A stretch of DNA of 64,000 nt from a virus: IMG/VR virus record IMGVR_UViG_3300012685_000002, positions 1-64,000 of that record. One strand, given 5' to 3'. The notes beneath the pieces were generated by a model. That model saw only the letters and a list, made by a program, of their open reading frames with translations. It was not told the origin of the DNA and ran no database searches. Made by a program: the position numbers and the translations under genes. Positions 35,041 to 44,300 of the stretch are shown here, piece after piece (position 1 is the first letter of the stretch; every line of letters starts with the position of its first letter).

Positions 35041-35991
35041 CTAACTCAATGGGGCGTCAATGAATACCGTGGGGTCCGGTGCTTCGATGCGTGGACTGTT
35101 GATGAAAGATAGCTGATAGCTGATGCCGCGCAACAAGCCAATCTGTAGCTTCATCAAGCTGATGAGCGTCTCGATACCAGCCTGCTCAAGGACTTGTACC
35201 TGGCCGAGTTGACGAGCAGGACGATCTGCTGGATCAGTGATAACGGTGGAAGCTAGTGTCACCGCGAGAGTTGCATTGTCTACCGTGACGTGACCGAGCA
35301 GTCGGCCCACACGGTCGGTGGGATCGGTCGTGACAGTACCGGCCACGCTGGAGACGGCGACGGTGCCAGCCACGGTCACGGTGCCAGTGACGCTGTCCAC
35401 AATGACGTGACCGATCACGTTGCTACCGGCTGGGATAGCAGCACTCAGCGCGATGGAGCCTGAGTCTACAATGATATGGCCGATCACGTTCGAGCCAGAG
35501 GGTAGCGAGGGCAGGGTATCGACCGTGACGTGCCCTAGGAGGCGTCCTGAGCGATCTGTGGGGTCTGTGGTGACTGTCCCAGAGATACCGATAGTCCCGC
35601 TGTCTACAATCACATGGCCAATCACCGCTGAGCCAGCAGGGATGGAGGGGAGCGAGGTAACGCTCACCGCGCCTGCCGAGTCTACAATGACGTGACCGAT
35701 GACCGCTGAGCCTGCATCGACTGTAACGTGGCCTAGAACACGAGCGGCACGGTCAGTGACATCTACGGTCGAGCCGCCACCAGGACCGCTACTGACGATG
35801 CGGACGTAGAGCCCAGCTTCCGTACCGGCTGGAGCAACCGTGCTAACCGGAGCCACGCCAGCGGCTGTAGCTGCGTCACTGATAACGACTTGCTGCCGCT
35901 CGACAGTGGCGCCGCCAGCATTGACAAGCTCGGAGGTAGCGACCTTCTTGCCGCCGGAGTCGAGGGGGACTTGGATGAACTGATCAGCCAT
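35041..35991 (-). CDS. Repeat-built tail or fibre protein
   Basis: 316 residues. A short unit (V/L)(I/L)GH(V/I)(T/I)VD recurs seven times between about 85 and 255, alternating with TTDPTDR spacers, a pattern fit for a beta-strand stack or trimeric shaft. A helical C-terminus (AGIETLISLMKLQIGLLRGI) may trimerise. Overlaps the 1739-aa tail gene by 8 nt. Confidence 0.72.
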   Translation of the reverse strand: MADQFIQVPLDSGGKKVATSELVNAGGATVERQQVVISDAATAAGVAPVSTVAPAGTEAGLYVRIVSSGPGGGSTVDVTDRAARVLGHVTVDAGSAVIGHVIVDSAGAVSVTSLPSIPAGSAVIGHVIVDSGTIGISGTVTTDPTDRSGRLLGHVTVDTLPSLPSGSNVIGHIIVDSGSIALSAAIPAGSNVIGHVIVDSVTGTVTVAGTVAVSSVAGTVTTDPTDRVGRLLGHVTVDNATLAVTLASTVITDPADRPARQLGQVQVLEQAGIETLISLMKLQIGLLRGISYQLSFINSPRIEAPDPTVFIDAPLS

Positions 35992-38900
35992 TGCGGTACC
36001 CTGGCAGACGGTAGCGTTCGATGTGACGGTCCAGGATCTCTTGGATCGTGGAAGTTGTCAGGTCACTGCCGGTGAGGCTGCCGACACCGAAGCCAGATGC
36101 CGGAGGCAGGGAGTAGGTCCGCTGGAGGGTCAGTTGGACACCCAGCTCGTTGAATACCTGATACGTGATGGCGAGCTGCTGACCATTGTCCACGACGTTC
36201 ACGAGCCCAGCGAAGCCCATGAGCCGGGTACCGGCATGGGTGATGGGACCCTGGGTGTAGACTCCCCCGTACGTCTGCGTCGTCTGGTTCTCGGGGAAGG
36301 GCAGGAAGACCACGAGCCCATTCGCGGTACCGTCTGCATTATAGCGATCATGGCTACCGTCATCAATGGCGGCGCTGTGCATGTCACCGCAGATGATCGC
36401 GATGCTGTTCCCCAACCCGTTGGCTTCGATGTAGTTCGAGATGACCTGGCGCTCGGTGGTGAAGCCACCCCAGTTGTCTGAGCTGTTGTCGCCCACGGGG
36501 GCGATCCAGGGGACCGTCGAGAACCAGAAGACGAACTGGCCCTGGGCCTTCGCGGTCGTGAGCTCCCCCAGGAACCAGCTGAGCTGGGTGGCCCCCATCA
36601 TGGTCTTGCTGGCGTTATCGGGGTTCCCGTTCGGGGACCGGTTGGAGCGCAGGTCCGTGAGCACGAAGCGGCAGCGGCCAATGATGAAGCTGTGGTAGAT
36701 CGGGCCCGCTGACAGGATCACGGGAGCGCCAGGGACGCCATCGAACTGGGTGTCGGTGGCGCCCAAGCCGGTGGCCGCCTTGAAGGCAGCGTAGGACGTG
36801 CCGTTGAACCCACCAGTGGAGACATGGTGCCACTCGTTGTTCGTCCACTGGTAACCGAGGATGCCAGCGTCGAAGATCGAGAGGATCGAGTTCCCATCGG
36901 CCGCCTTCCAGAGATTGTCGTGGATGTAGATCGAGCTCTGGGGCGAGCCGACCGCGTTCAGGACGAAGGTCGAGAAGATGCCGCCGGACGAGCCACCGCC
37001 CACGCCATAGTTGTTGCCCGCCTCGATGTTGCTCATGGTGAAGGCGCTGTTGTAGCCGATGCGGAGCAGCGCCACACCGGTATCGGGCTGGAAGAACAGG
37101 TTGTGCGTGACGACACAGTTGTTCGGGGCGTGACCGTTGCCGCCGAGCAGCAGGCTCTGCTGCTGGTACTGGGTGCCACCGGGAGCGCCCACGAGAGCTC
37201 CGGCACCGAACCAGATGTTGTTCAGGAAGTTGGCCCAGTCCACGAAGTCCGAGTCCGAGTAGTACTGGCAGTTCAGTCCGAACGAGTTGAAGATGATGCT
37301 CGTGTCGATGTTGATCACGCCTGAGGAGGACCCAGCGTGGTGGAGGTAGAGGTTGTGGCCCTGCTGATTCCGGTTCACGCCCTGGTTGTAGATGATGCAG
37401 CCGTAGGCCTCGAACTTGTCCGAGTTCACCGTGCCGTTGAAGGCACCGATGCCTGCGGACTCGAAGTCATGGATGATGTTGTGGATGAGCTTCACCCCGT
37501 TGGCGTGGCTCGCGTTGAGGGTGAGGCCGTCGTTGAAGACAGGCACGACATCGCGCGAGACCCAGCCGTCATCGTACCACTCGACGTTCCAGAACCAGGT
37601 GTAGTCACAGCCGAAGTGGACGGCGTCGCCAGAGGCCGAGGAGTTGGCACGATTGCGGATCTTCCACTTCTCGCCTGGGTAGGCACGGAAGATGACCTTG
37701 GAGTCGGGAGCATCGACTCCTGATCCCAGCAGCCCGCTGACAGCCGTACCAATGTTGAGCGTCGTCGTCCCCGTATCATACGTCCCGCCACGGACGGCGA
37801 TCACCTTGCCAGGGACGATAGCGCCACCAGCGCCGCTGAGGGCGTAGGTGAGCGACCAGGGGTCGGTAATCGTCCCGGCACCCGTGCCGCCGGTGGGGGA
37901 GACATAGAAGTCCGTGGCGAAGCTCGCTGCCGGTCCCACGACCAGGAAGGCGTTGAAGAAGGGCGCCGTGGCGGTGGGCGTGGAGACAAAGCCACCCGAG
38001 GGTGTGGGATCAGGCTTCTGCGTGGTGGGGAAGGCGACCGTGCCACCCGCATAGGTGCCTGTGAGGATAGGCGTTACGAGATCCCGTACGTCATAGATCG
38101 AGTAGGCATCACCGGTGGACAGGACGCTGGAGAGATCCACGTTCACGGCCGTCAAGTTCGCCCAGTTGTAGAAGGCGACGTGGCCTCGCTTGGCCTCGTA
38201 GCGGGTCACCGGCTTCACGAAGATGATCGTGGCGGCTTGTGTCAGGGGCAGCGGGACCGTGCCAGGGAGTGTGTAGATCGGCCAGTCCTCGCGGTAGGTG
38301 AGCTGGGCCGCCGTCTTCGCGAGGGAGGTGGTGTCCGAGTTATCCTTGCCGAAGTCATGGTCGTCCCAGATCCAGTCAGCGGCCACGTTCTGATAGAGCT
38401 TGGCACGCTTGGGGGCGAGGCCCACGCAGTCGAGGGCTTGGCGACAGAGGGTCTGATCGTTCGAGATGATGTTCCAGTAGTGCAGGTCACCGAACTCGAT
38501 GTGGAGCAAGGGGTTGTAGGCACGGATCGCGTCATAGAGGTTTGTGTTGGAGCCCGTGTCCGAGCAGCCGCCACAGGTGAAAGCGAAGGAGGCGGGCTGG
38601 TTGGGATACGGGTGCGCCTTGAAGGTGCCAATCGGGCCCGTGGCGACACCGTTGTCTAGCGCCTGATAGTAGTACGTGGCCCCAGGGTTCACGGAGATGG
38701 CGAACTGGGCGACGTTGTTCGCATTCGTCACCAGGTCGCCGTACTGGGCGAAGCCGATGAGCGAGGGATTCGTGGCCACGCGGAGCTGGGCATGGATAGT
38801 GGCGAGGTTGAACTTCACCGCCACGGTGGCTGCGTTGTGCTGCACACCGCCCACCCACACCCACCAGACGCCTTGGGTCAGAGAGGCAGCGGTCGAGACC

Positions 38901-41203
38901 TGGAAGGCCCCGATAGTCCAGAGTCCTGTGCGGGTCGCTCCGGTCACGTCGAAGTTGAAGGGATACGTGGCATCAGCCGAGAGATCCACGCCCTTGCCGA
39001 TCAGGCTGGGGTCGCCAGGGAGCGGCAGGGCACTGTTCACCTGGAGGTAGACCGGGAGGCCGTTGGAGGAGTGGGCTCCTTTCGCATCCAAAGTACCGCT
39101 CGACTGGACACCGGGGAGCAGCGCGCCATTCCGTCCGGTCGGGCCACAGGTGGAGAAGTTGTAGTCCGAGGCGGCGTTCGGGCCGGTGGAGGTGTTCCAG
39201 CCGTTGTCGCACCAGAGCGCGGCGTTGTTCTTGTCGATCACGTCCGCATGGTCCTGGAAGCCCTGGTTGCAGTTGATCGCGGTGCAGTTGTAGCGCACGA
39301 TCAGCTGGTTCACGGCCAGGGCCGAGTTGAAGCCGGTGACCGAGATGTCGCGGCTCAGCGCATCGTAGGCGATGCAGTTGATGAAGAAGCAGGTGACCCC
39401 CGCCACGTCGAAGGTGGCCGAGGGCGGATGGAAGCACTCAGCGACGGAGCCGTTCGTGAGGATGTGCTGCTCGATACAGTTCACGAACTCCCAGCGAGTG
39501 GGGGCCACCATGCCGGTCGAGGCGACGAAGAAGCCACCGCCGCTGGAGCTGCCGTCGCTGACGGTGAGCCGGAGCTGCATCTGCTTGAAGCGGACGTACT
39601 CGGCTTTCACGAGGGCCGCGAGGACGTTGGCGTTCCCGTTGATGTCCAGGAGGTAGGTGTTCCCGCTGGCGTCGATCCGGCCCACATGGCCATCGAGGGC
39701 GGTGACTTGGATGTAGTTCGAGGGCCCGGTCATGTAGCCCGCACCACCTGGGTTGTTCCACCCGGGGACCGCGAAGGCAGCCGTGTCGATGCCCTTCACG
39801 CAGTCGAAGGCGAGGATGATGTTCTGGGTGAGCATGTTCTTGTGCGTGAGCAGTTCACCCGCGAAGGCGGCGGCGAGGGAGAGATAGTCTCCGGCCCCCT
39901 TAGGATCGACCGTCTTGTGGATGGTCGTGAGGACGCCCGCTGGAGGTTGGGTGGCATAGGCTAGGTAGCCCACGAAGGATGGGGTGGGATCGGCCACCGT
40001 GTGCTGCCAAGAGAAGCCGCCGGTGATCAGGGTGGCCGCCGCAGCCCCTTGGCGGGCGGGGGCAGTGCTCGCGTTCAAGTAGCAGAGCGTGGCGTCTTCG
40101 TCGGTATAGACCACCGTGGAGGGCGTCCAGGGCAGACCCTTCTGTCCGACGTAGGCGACCGTGTTCCCGTTCTGGTTCACGAGGCCCCAGCTCTGGTTCT
40201 CACTGGCCAGATCGACCGTCGGTGAGGTAGAGGCGGCCTTGTTGGCACTCACGAACATCACCGCTTGGGGATTGAACGGGAGGGTGTTGATGATCGTGTG
40301 CGAGGCGACATCGTTGAAGCTATTGAAGTTACCAGCGGCCCAGTTGCCGCCTTGGACGCAGAGGGCAGCGAAGCGGCGACCGGTGGTCTGGCCGGAGTCC
40401 AGGTTGATGGTGTCGAAGTTGAGCGTGAAGCCCAGGGTATCGAGGCTCTGCACACTCGCCTGCGTGTTGATGTCCGCCGCGTTGTTCTTCATGATGGACA
40501 AGCACTTGCCACCGAGCATGTAGCTGGTGGCCCGGCCTGAGCCGCCCCCACCGCCACCACCGTTCGTGTTCTCCCCACCCGCCCAGGTCCACTGGTTCAG
40601 GTTCTTGTCGCACACGCCGATGTGGGTGGGCGAGTCGGGCTGGACGAAAGGCACGGCCTGGCTCAGATGGTCGCCGAAGAAGAGGACCATGTCGGGCTTG
40701 AAGCCGGGCTGGGAGAAGGAGAGGGCCTGGGGCGTCGTGGGCCCTTGATAGGTCCGTAGGTCGATCCAGGTGAACTCGTTACCTGCGAAGAACCACGTCT
40801 TGACGATGGCACTCTTTGTGAAGACTTCAATGAGCTTGAAGGTGATGTTCGTGGCGTCGATGGAGAGGACGGAGAGCTTCCCCGCTGTGACCGTTGCTCC
40901 CAAGCCGATAGGCAGCTCGCAGACGATACAGTCGCTCTGGAAGGCGACATCCGCCTGCGTGACTGACTGGGCGTTGTCCGAGTGGGCACCGGTGCAGAGA
41001 TGGGTGAGAGAGCCTCCCTTGGGCAGCACCGCCATGCCGAAGGACTTCTGATAGTTCTCCTGTACGAGTGCCCCCGTCGTGCTCTGACCGGTGAGATTGG
41101 CCATGACGATCTGCGGGGGGAGACTGAGCCCGTGCGCGACCACATAGGTCGTATTCAGGACATCAGTCGAGAGGACGGAGAAGCTCGCGGAGCCTTGGCT
41201 CAT
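35984..41203 (-). CDS. Large tail protein: PhoD-like phosphoesterase domain split by a beta-helix domain
   Basis: 1739 residues. About 430-780: Gly/Asn-rich beta-helix-like region. About 795-870: FN3-like strands. About 865-1000: PhoD-like start with FTCGGCSDTG, HIEFGDLHYWN and WDDHDFGKDN (metal ligands). About 1100-1490: a second right-handed beta-helix (YVSPTGGTGAGTITDPW, many NNY/HHN turns). About 1495-1690: PhoD resumes (RFVLTDLRSNRSP, STVPWIAPVGD, ICGDMHSAAIDDGSHDRY). A tail spike or depolymerase that may dephosphorylate or hydrolyse surface polymers. No SD; the upstream stop and this ATG are adjacent (TAG-ATG). Confidence 0.82.
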   Translation of the reverse strand: MSQGSASFSVLSTDVLNTTYVVAHGLSLPPQIVMANLTGQSTTGALVQENYQKSFGMAVLPKGGSLTHLCTGAHSDNAQSVTQADVAFQSDCIVCELPIGLGATVTAGKLSVLSIDATNITFKLIEVFTKSAIVKTWFFAGNEFTWIDLRTYQGPTTPQALSFSQPGFKPDMVLFFGDHLSQAVPFVQPDSPTHIGVCDKNLNQWTWAGGENTNGGGGGGGSGRATSYMLGGKCLSIMKNNAADINTQASVQSLDTLGFTLNFDTINLDSGQTTGRRFAALCVQGGNWAAGNFNSFNDVASHTIINTLPFNPQAVMFVSANKAASTSPTVDLASENQSWGLVNQNGNTVAYVGQKGLPWTPSTVVYTDEDATLCYLNASTAPARQGAAAATLITGGFSWQHTVADPTPSFVGYLAYATQPPAGVLTTIHKTVDPKGAGDYLSLAAAFAGELLTHKNMLTQNIILAFDCVKGIDTAAFAVPGWNNPGGAGYMTGPSNYIQVTALDGHVGRIDASGNTYLLDINGNANVLAALVKAEYVRFKQMQLRLTVSDGSSSGGGFFVASTGMVAPTRWEFVNCIEQHILTNGSVAECFHPPSATFDVAGVTCFFINCIAYDALSRDISVTGFNSALAVNQLIVRYNCTAINCNQGFQDHADVIDKNNAALWCDNGWNTSTGPNAASDYNFSTCGPTGRNGALLPGVQSSGTLDAKGAHSSNGLPVYLQVNSALPLPGDPSLIGKGVDLSADATYPFNFDVTGATRTGLWTIGAFQVSTAASLTQGVWWVWVGGVQHNAATVAVKFNLATIHAQLRVATNPSLIGFAQYGDLVTNANNVAQFAISVNPGATYYYQALDNGVATGPIGTFKAHPYPNQPASFAFTCGGCSDTGSNTNLYDAIRAYNPLLHIEFGDLHYWNIISNDQTLCRQALDCVGLAPKRAKLYQNVAADWIWDDHDFGKDNSDTTSLAKTAAQLTYREDWPIYTLPGTVPLPLTQAATIIFVKPVTRYEAKRGHVAFYNWANLTAVNVDLSSVLSTGDAYSIYDVRDLVTPILTGTYAGGTVAFPTTQKPDPTPSGGFVSTPTATAPFFNAFLVVGPAASFATDFYVSPTGGTGAGTITDPWSLTYALSGAGGAIVPGKVIAVRGGTYDTGTTTLNIGTAVSGLLGSGVDAPDSKVIFRAYPGEKWKIRNRANSSASGDAVHFGCDYTWFWNVEWYDDGWVSRDVVPVFNDGLTLNASHANGVKLIHNIIHDFESAGIGAFNGTVNSDKFEAYGCIIYNQGVNRNQQGHNLYLHHAGSSSGVINIDTSIIFNSFGLNCQYYSDSDFVDWANFLNNIWFGAGALVGAPGGTQYQQQSLLLGGNGHAPNNCVVTHNLFFQPDTGVALLRIGYNSAFTMSNIEAGNNYGVGGGSSGGIFSTFVLNAVGSPQSSIYIHDNLWKAADGNSILSIFDAGILGYQWTNNEWHHVSTGGFNGTSYAAFKAATGLGATDTQFDGVPGAPVILSAGPIYHSFIIGRCRFVLTDLRSNRSPNGNPDNASKTMMGATQLSWFLGELTTAKAQGQFVFWFSTVPWIAPVGDNSSDNWGGFTTERQVISNYIEANGLGNSIAIICGDMHSAAIDDGSHDRYNADGTANGLVVFLPFPENQTTQTYGGVYTQGPITHAGTRLMGFAGLVNVVDNGQQLAITYQVFNELGVQLTLQRTYSLPPASGFGVGSLTGSDLTTSTIQEILDRHIERYRLPGYRNG

Positions 41204-41257
41204 CTAGCTACAGTCGAACCGGTAAGGGGTGCCCCACCAGGGATAGGGATAGCACAT
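41204..41257 (-). CDS. Possible 17-aa leader ORF before the tail gene
   Basis: MCYPYPWWGTPYRFDCS with GGAG 8 nt upstream; the stop is directly followed by the tail-gene ATG, which lacks its own SD, so translation coupling is possible. The frame is open to an ATG at 41299. Confidence 0.35.
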   Translation of the reverse strand: MCYPYPWWGTPYRFDCS

Positions 41258-41316
41258 AGGAGTAGCTCCGTATTGCAGCCTCCGGCATCTGCGACGCATG
41301 AGCGTCGCGATGATGC

Positions 41317-44300
41317 CTACGGCTGCGTGTAGCGGGTGACAGCGTTCTGGTGCTGCTGCATCGTGGTCATGGCTTCCTGCGTCAGATCCTGGAGCCGCGT
41401 CTGCACCGCGCTCTCCGGGATGTAGACGCCCATATGCTGTGCCTTTAGGAAGATGCGCCATGCTTCCTCCGTGTTGCCTTCCTTGAGCGCGACGGCCATG
41501 GAGTTCGTGACGATCTCCCGTGTCGTATTGTAGCTCGCCGCCAGGGAGTTCTCAAACGAGTTCACCGCCTGGTACTCTTCCCGCCGGATGGTCGAGAAGC
41601 CTGCGAGCATGGCGGCCATCTCTTCCGTCCGGTTCTCATAGGGCACCTGCTGCGGCTCGCCATCCAAGTTCGTGATATTGCCGTGATTGTAGATCTCCCA
41701 GGTCTTGTAGGCGTTCCGGGCCATGGCCGGGACCAGGTTGAACACGAGCTGCTTGCCCTCCTTGGACTTGAAGAGGAAGTCGCCAAAGGGGTTATCCGCG
41801 CTCTTGGAGGCCAGCCACGCGCCCACGAGGCCCCCGGTGGCACCCGAGAACGGCAGCGGGGCCCCACCGGTGAGCTTGGAGGAGATCAAGTGAGACGCGA
41901 GCATGCCAGCCGCGCCACCCAACATGGCTCTCCCTGTCCCACGTCCAGTGGAGAGATACTTGCCCCACGCCTGGGCCAGCTGCGGATACAGGCTGAACGT
42001 CGGGCCTGCTTCCGAGACGAGCCAGTGCGGGAAGTCAGAGAAGTCTGGCGTGATGTCCTGCCCTGAGACGCCCAGCCGGTTGCCGGTGGCGACGTGGAAG
42101 GCCGAGCCCAGGATGCCGTAGTTCAGGAGATCCTGCCACCGATACCGCATCGTGTTATTGATCCGCTCTTCACCGGTCATGCTCTGCTGCCGCGCGTTCT
42201 CCGAGATCGCTTCCAGTCCATCCACATTCAACGGAATGCTGTGTCCAGCCATGTGAATGACATCTGGGCGACCTGGCGTCAGGAACTTGACGAGAGCCCC
42301 CAGATAGCTGATGATGGGATGGGCCATGAGCCCTGTCGCTCCACCCAGCGCGGCTAGCATGCCGACGTGGCGTCCCAGCTGACCCCAGGCTTCTGGCTTG
42401 TTCTGGATCGCTGCGCGCCACAGGTCATACTCATAGCCCGTCGCCTGGATGATGAACGGCTTGAACTGGAAGAGCAGCCGTCCCGCAGGCCCGAGCTTCG
42501 AGAACATCTTCGGCATACCGAGGGCATCGTACTTGAAGAAGGTCTTCTCCATCAGCCGCTTAGCCGAGAACATAGCTTCACTGGCGATGTCTGGGTGTGC
42601 TGCAATCGCCTTGGGATCACGCCAGTTGACGCCGTGCTCCTCCAGGTAGCCCTTGAGTTCCATGACGACCGTGGCAAAGCGTCCGCTCTGCTCACCACCG
42701 TTGAACGCGAGCATGCCCATCCACTTGCCGACATCCGTGGAGTAGTCCCAGAGGTTCTTCCCGGCCCGTTGTGGGAACGTGCCTGCTACGTCACCCCAGC
42801 TCGATCCCGAGCCACCCGCCAGCTGCTTCGACGGCATCAGGTCCGGGCCGATCTCATGAATGAGCGGCCAGATCCCCTTGAGGTGCTCTGGCGGGCCACC
42901 ACCGAATGTGTTGTTGTACCAGAGGTTGATCCCGTCCTTCCAGGCGGTGTTGGCATTCACGAAGCGCTCGAACTCGTTGGCCCCACGGGCGAAGGGCGCG
43001 GCGTAGACGTGGAACTGGGTGGCGTTGTAGAGCGCCGACGCTGGATTGATGACCAGCTTCCGCAGCGCGTTGTACGACACCGTGCTGGAGGCCCGTGCCC
43101 GCGATGCGAACTTGCGGTGATACGTCTCGGAGTTGAGGATGTCACCCCAGCTGAGTGGGCTGCCATCACTCAAGCCGATCTGTGCACCGAGCTTCTTGAA
43201 GCCCTCCATGGGAGCCGCCCAGGACATGGTGGCCCATCTCTGCACCCAGTCAGAGATCTTATCCATGGTGGTGTACTCCCCAAGGGCCGAGCGGGCGTAC
43301 TCGTCCATGTCACGCTTGAGATTGGGCATGGTGCTGAGCTCCGGCACGCCCGCCTGTGCGGAGAGCGTCCGGTCCAGCTGATCGTTCTGGAGCACCTGCC
43401 AGGCCTTCGCCACTTTGAAGTTGTACTGGGCACGGCCAATGCGGGCATTGTAAGCGATCATGTCATCCACAAAATCAGGATGCGGACGAGGAAGGTTCGC
43501 CACCCGTGGCTTCGCCGATTGGAGCGTACCAAGCGCCGGAGCCTTCTGCTCAGGAGTCGGTCCCACCTTCTGTGGGATGAAGATGCCCTTCACATCCTCG
43601 CCATCCGCACCGATGTGGTCAGCGAAGGCCTTCATGGCCCGGTTCCACTCCTTGCGGCTGGCTTGGAGAATGCGAGCATCCGTGGGATCGACGACCTTCC
43701 CCACTGGACGGAACACAGCTCCATCCGCTTCGGCTGGGGAGATGTGGCCCTGCTCCACCAAGTCTCTGAAGGTGAAGGCAGCCTCGTGGAAGCTCGGGGC
43801 GAAGCCCGCAATGAGCTCCTGGCCGCCCCGGTTGATGAAGAGGCCGATGTTCCCGTTCTGGACATGGGAGACGTAGCGCTTCCGTCCGTAGCGCTTCCAG
43901 AAGTCGAAGTCCCGAGTGAAGCGCTGATCGGTACCTGGCGGCAGCTCCTTCGCGTTGGCATACTGACGACGGAGCTGGAGGAAGGCCTCGATCTCGTCGT
44001 GCGTGAAGCGACCGGTCTCTACCTCACCCTGGAAGCCAATGTCTGGAATCTTCTCCTTCGTGAGTACCGCGAAGCCCGGCATCATCCGGTTCACATCAAC
44101 GCCGTGTTCGTGCAGCCACGACTCCAGCTTCCCAATGGCGGCGGAGCCCTTCTCGCGCTCGGCATTGATGGCATCCATGTCGATGTACTTCGGTTGGATA
44201 CCCTTCTGCATGGCATCCCGGATGTGGTCTTCCATCCCCTCATCGTAGAACTTGACAGCGCGCAGGAAGGGATAGTGATACTTCTCATCCACGCCTGCCG

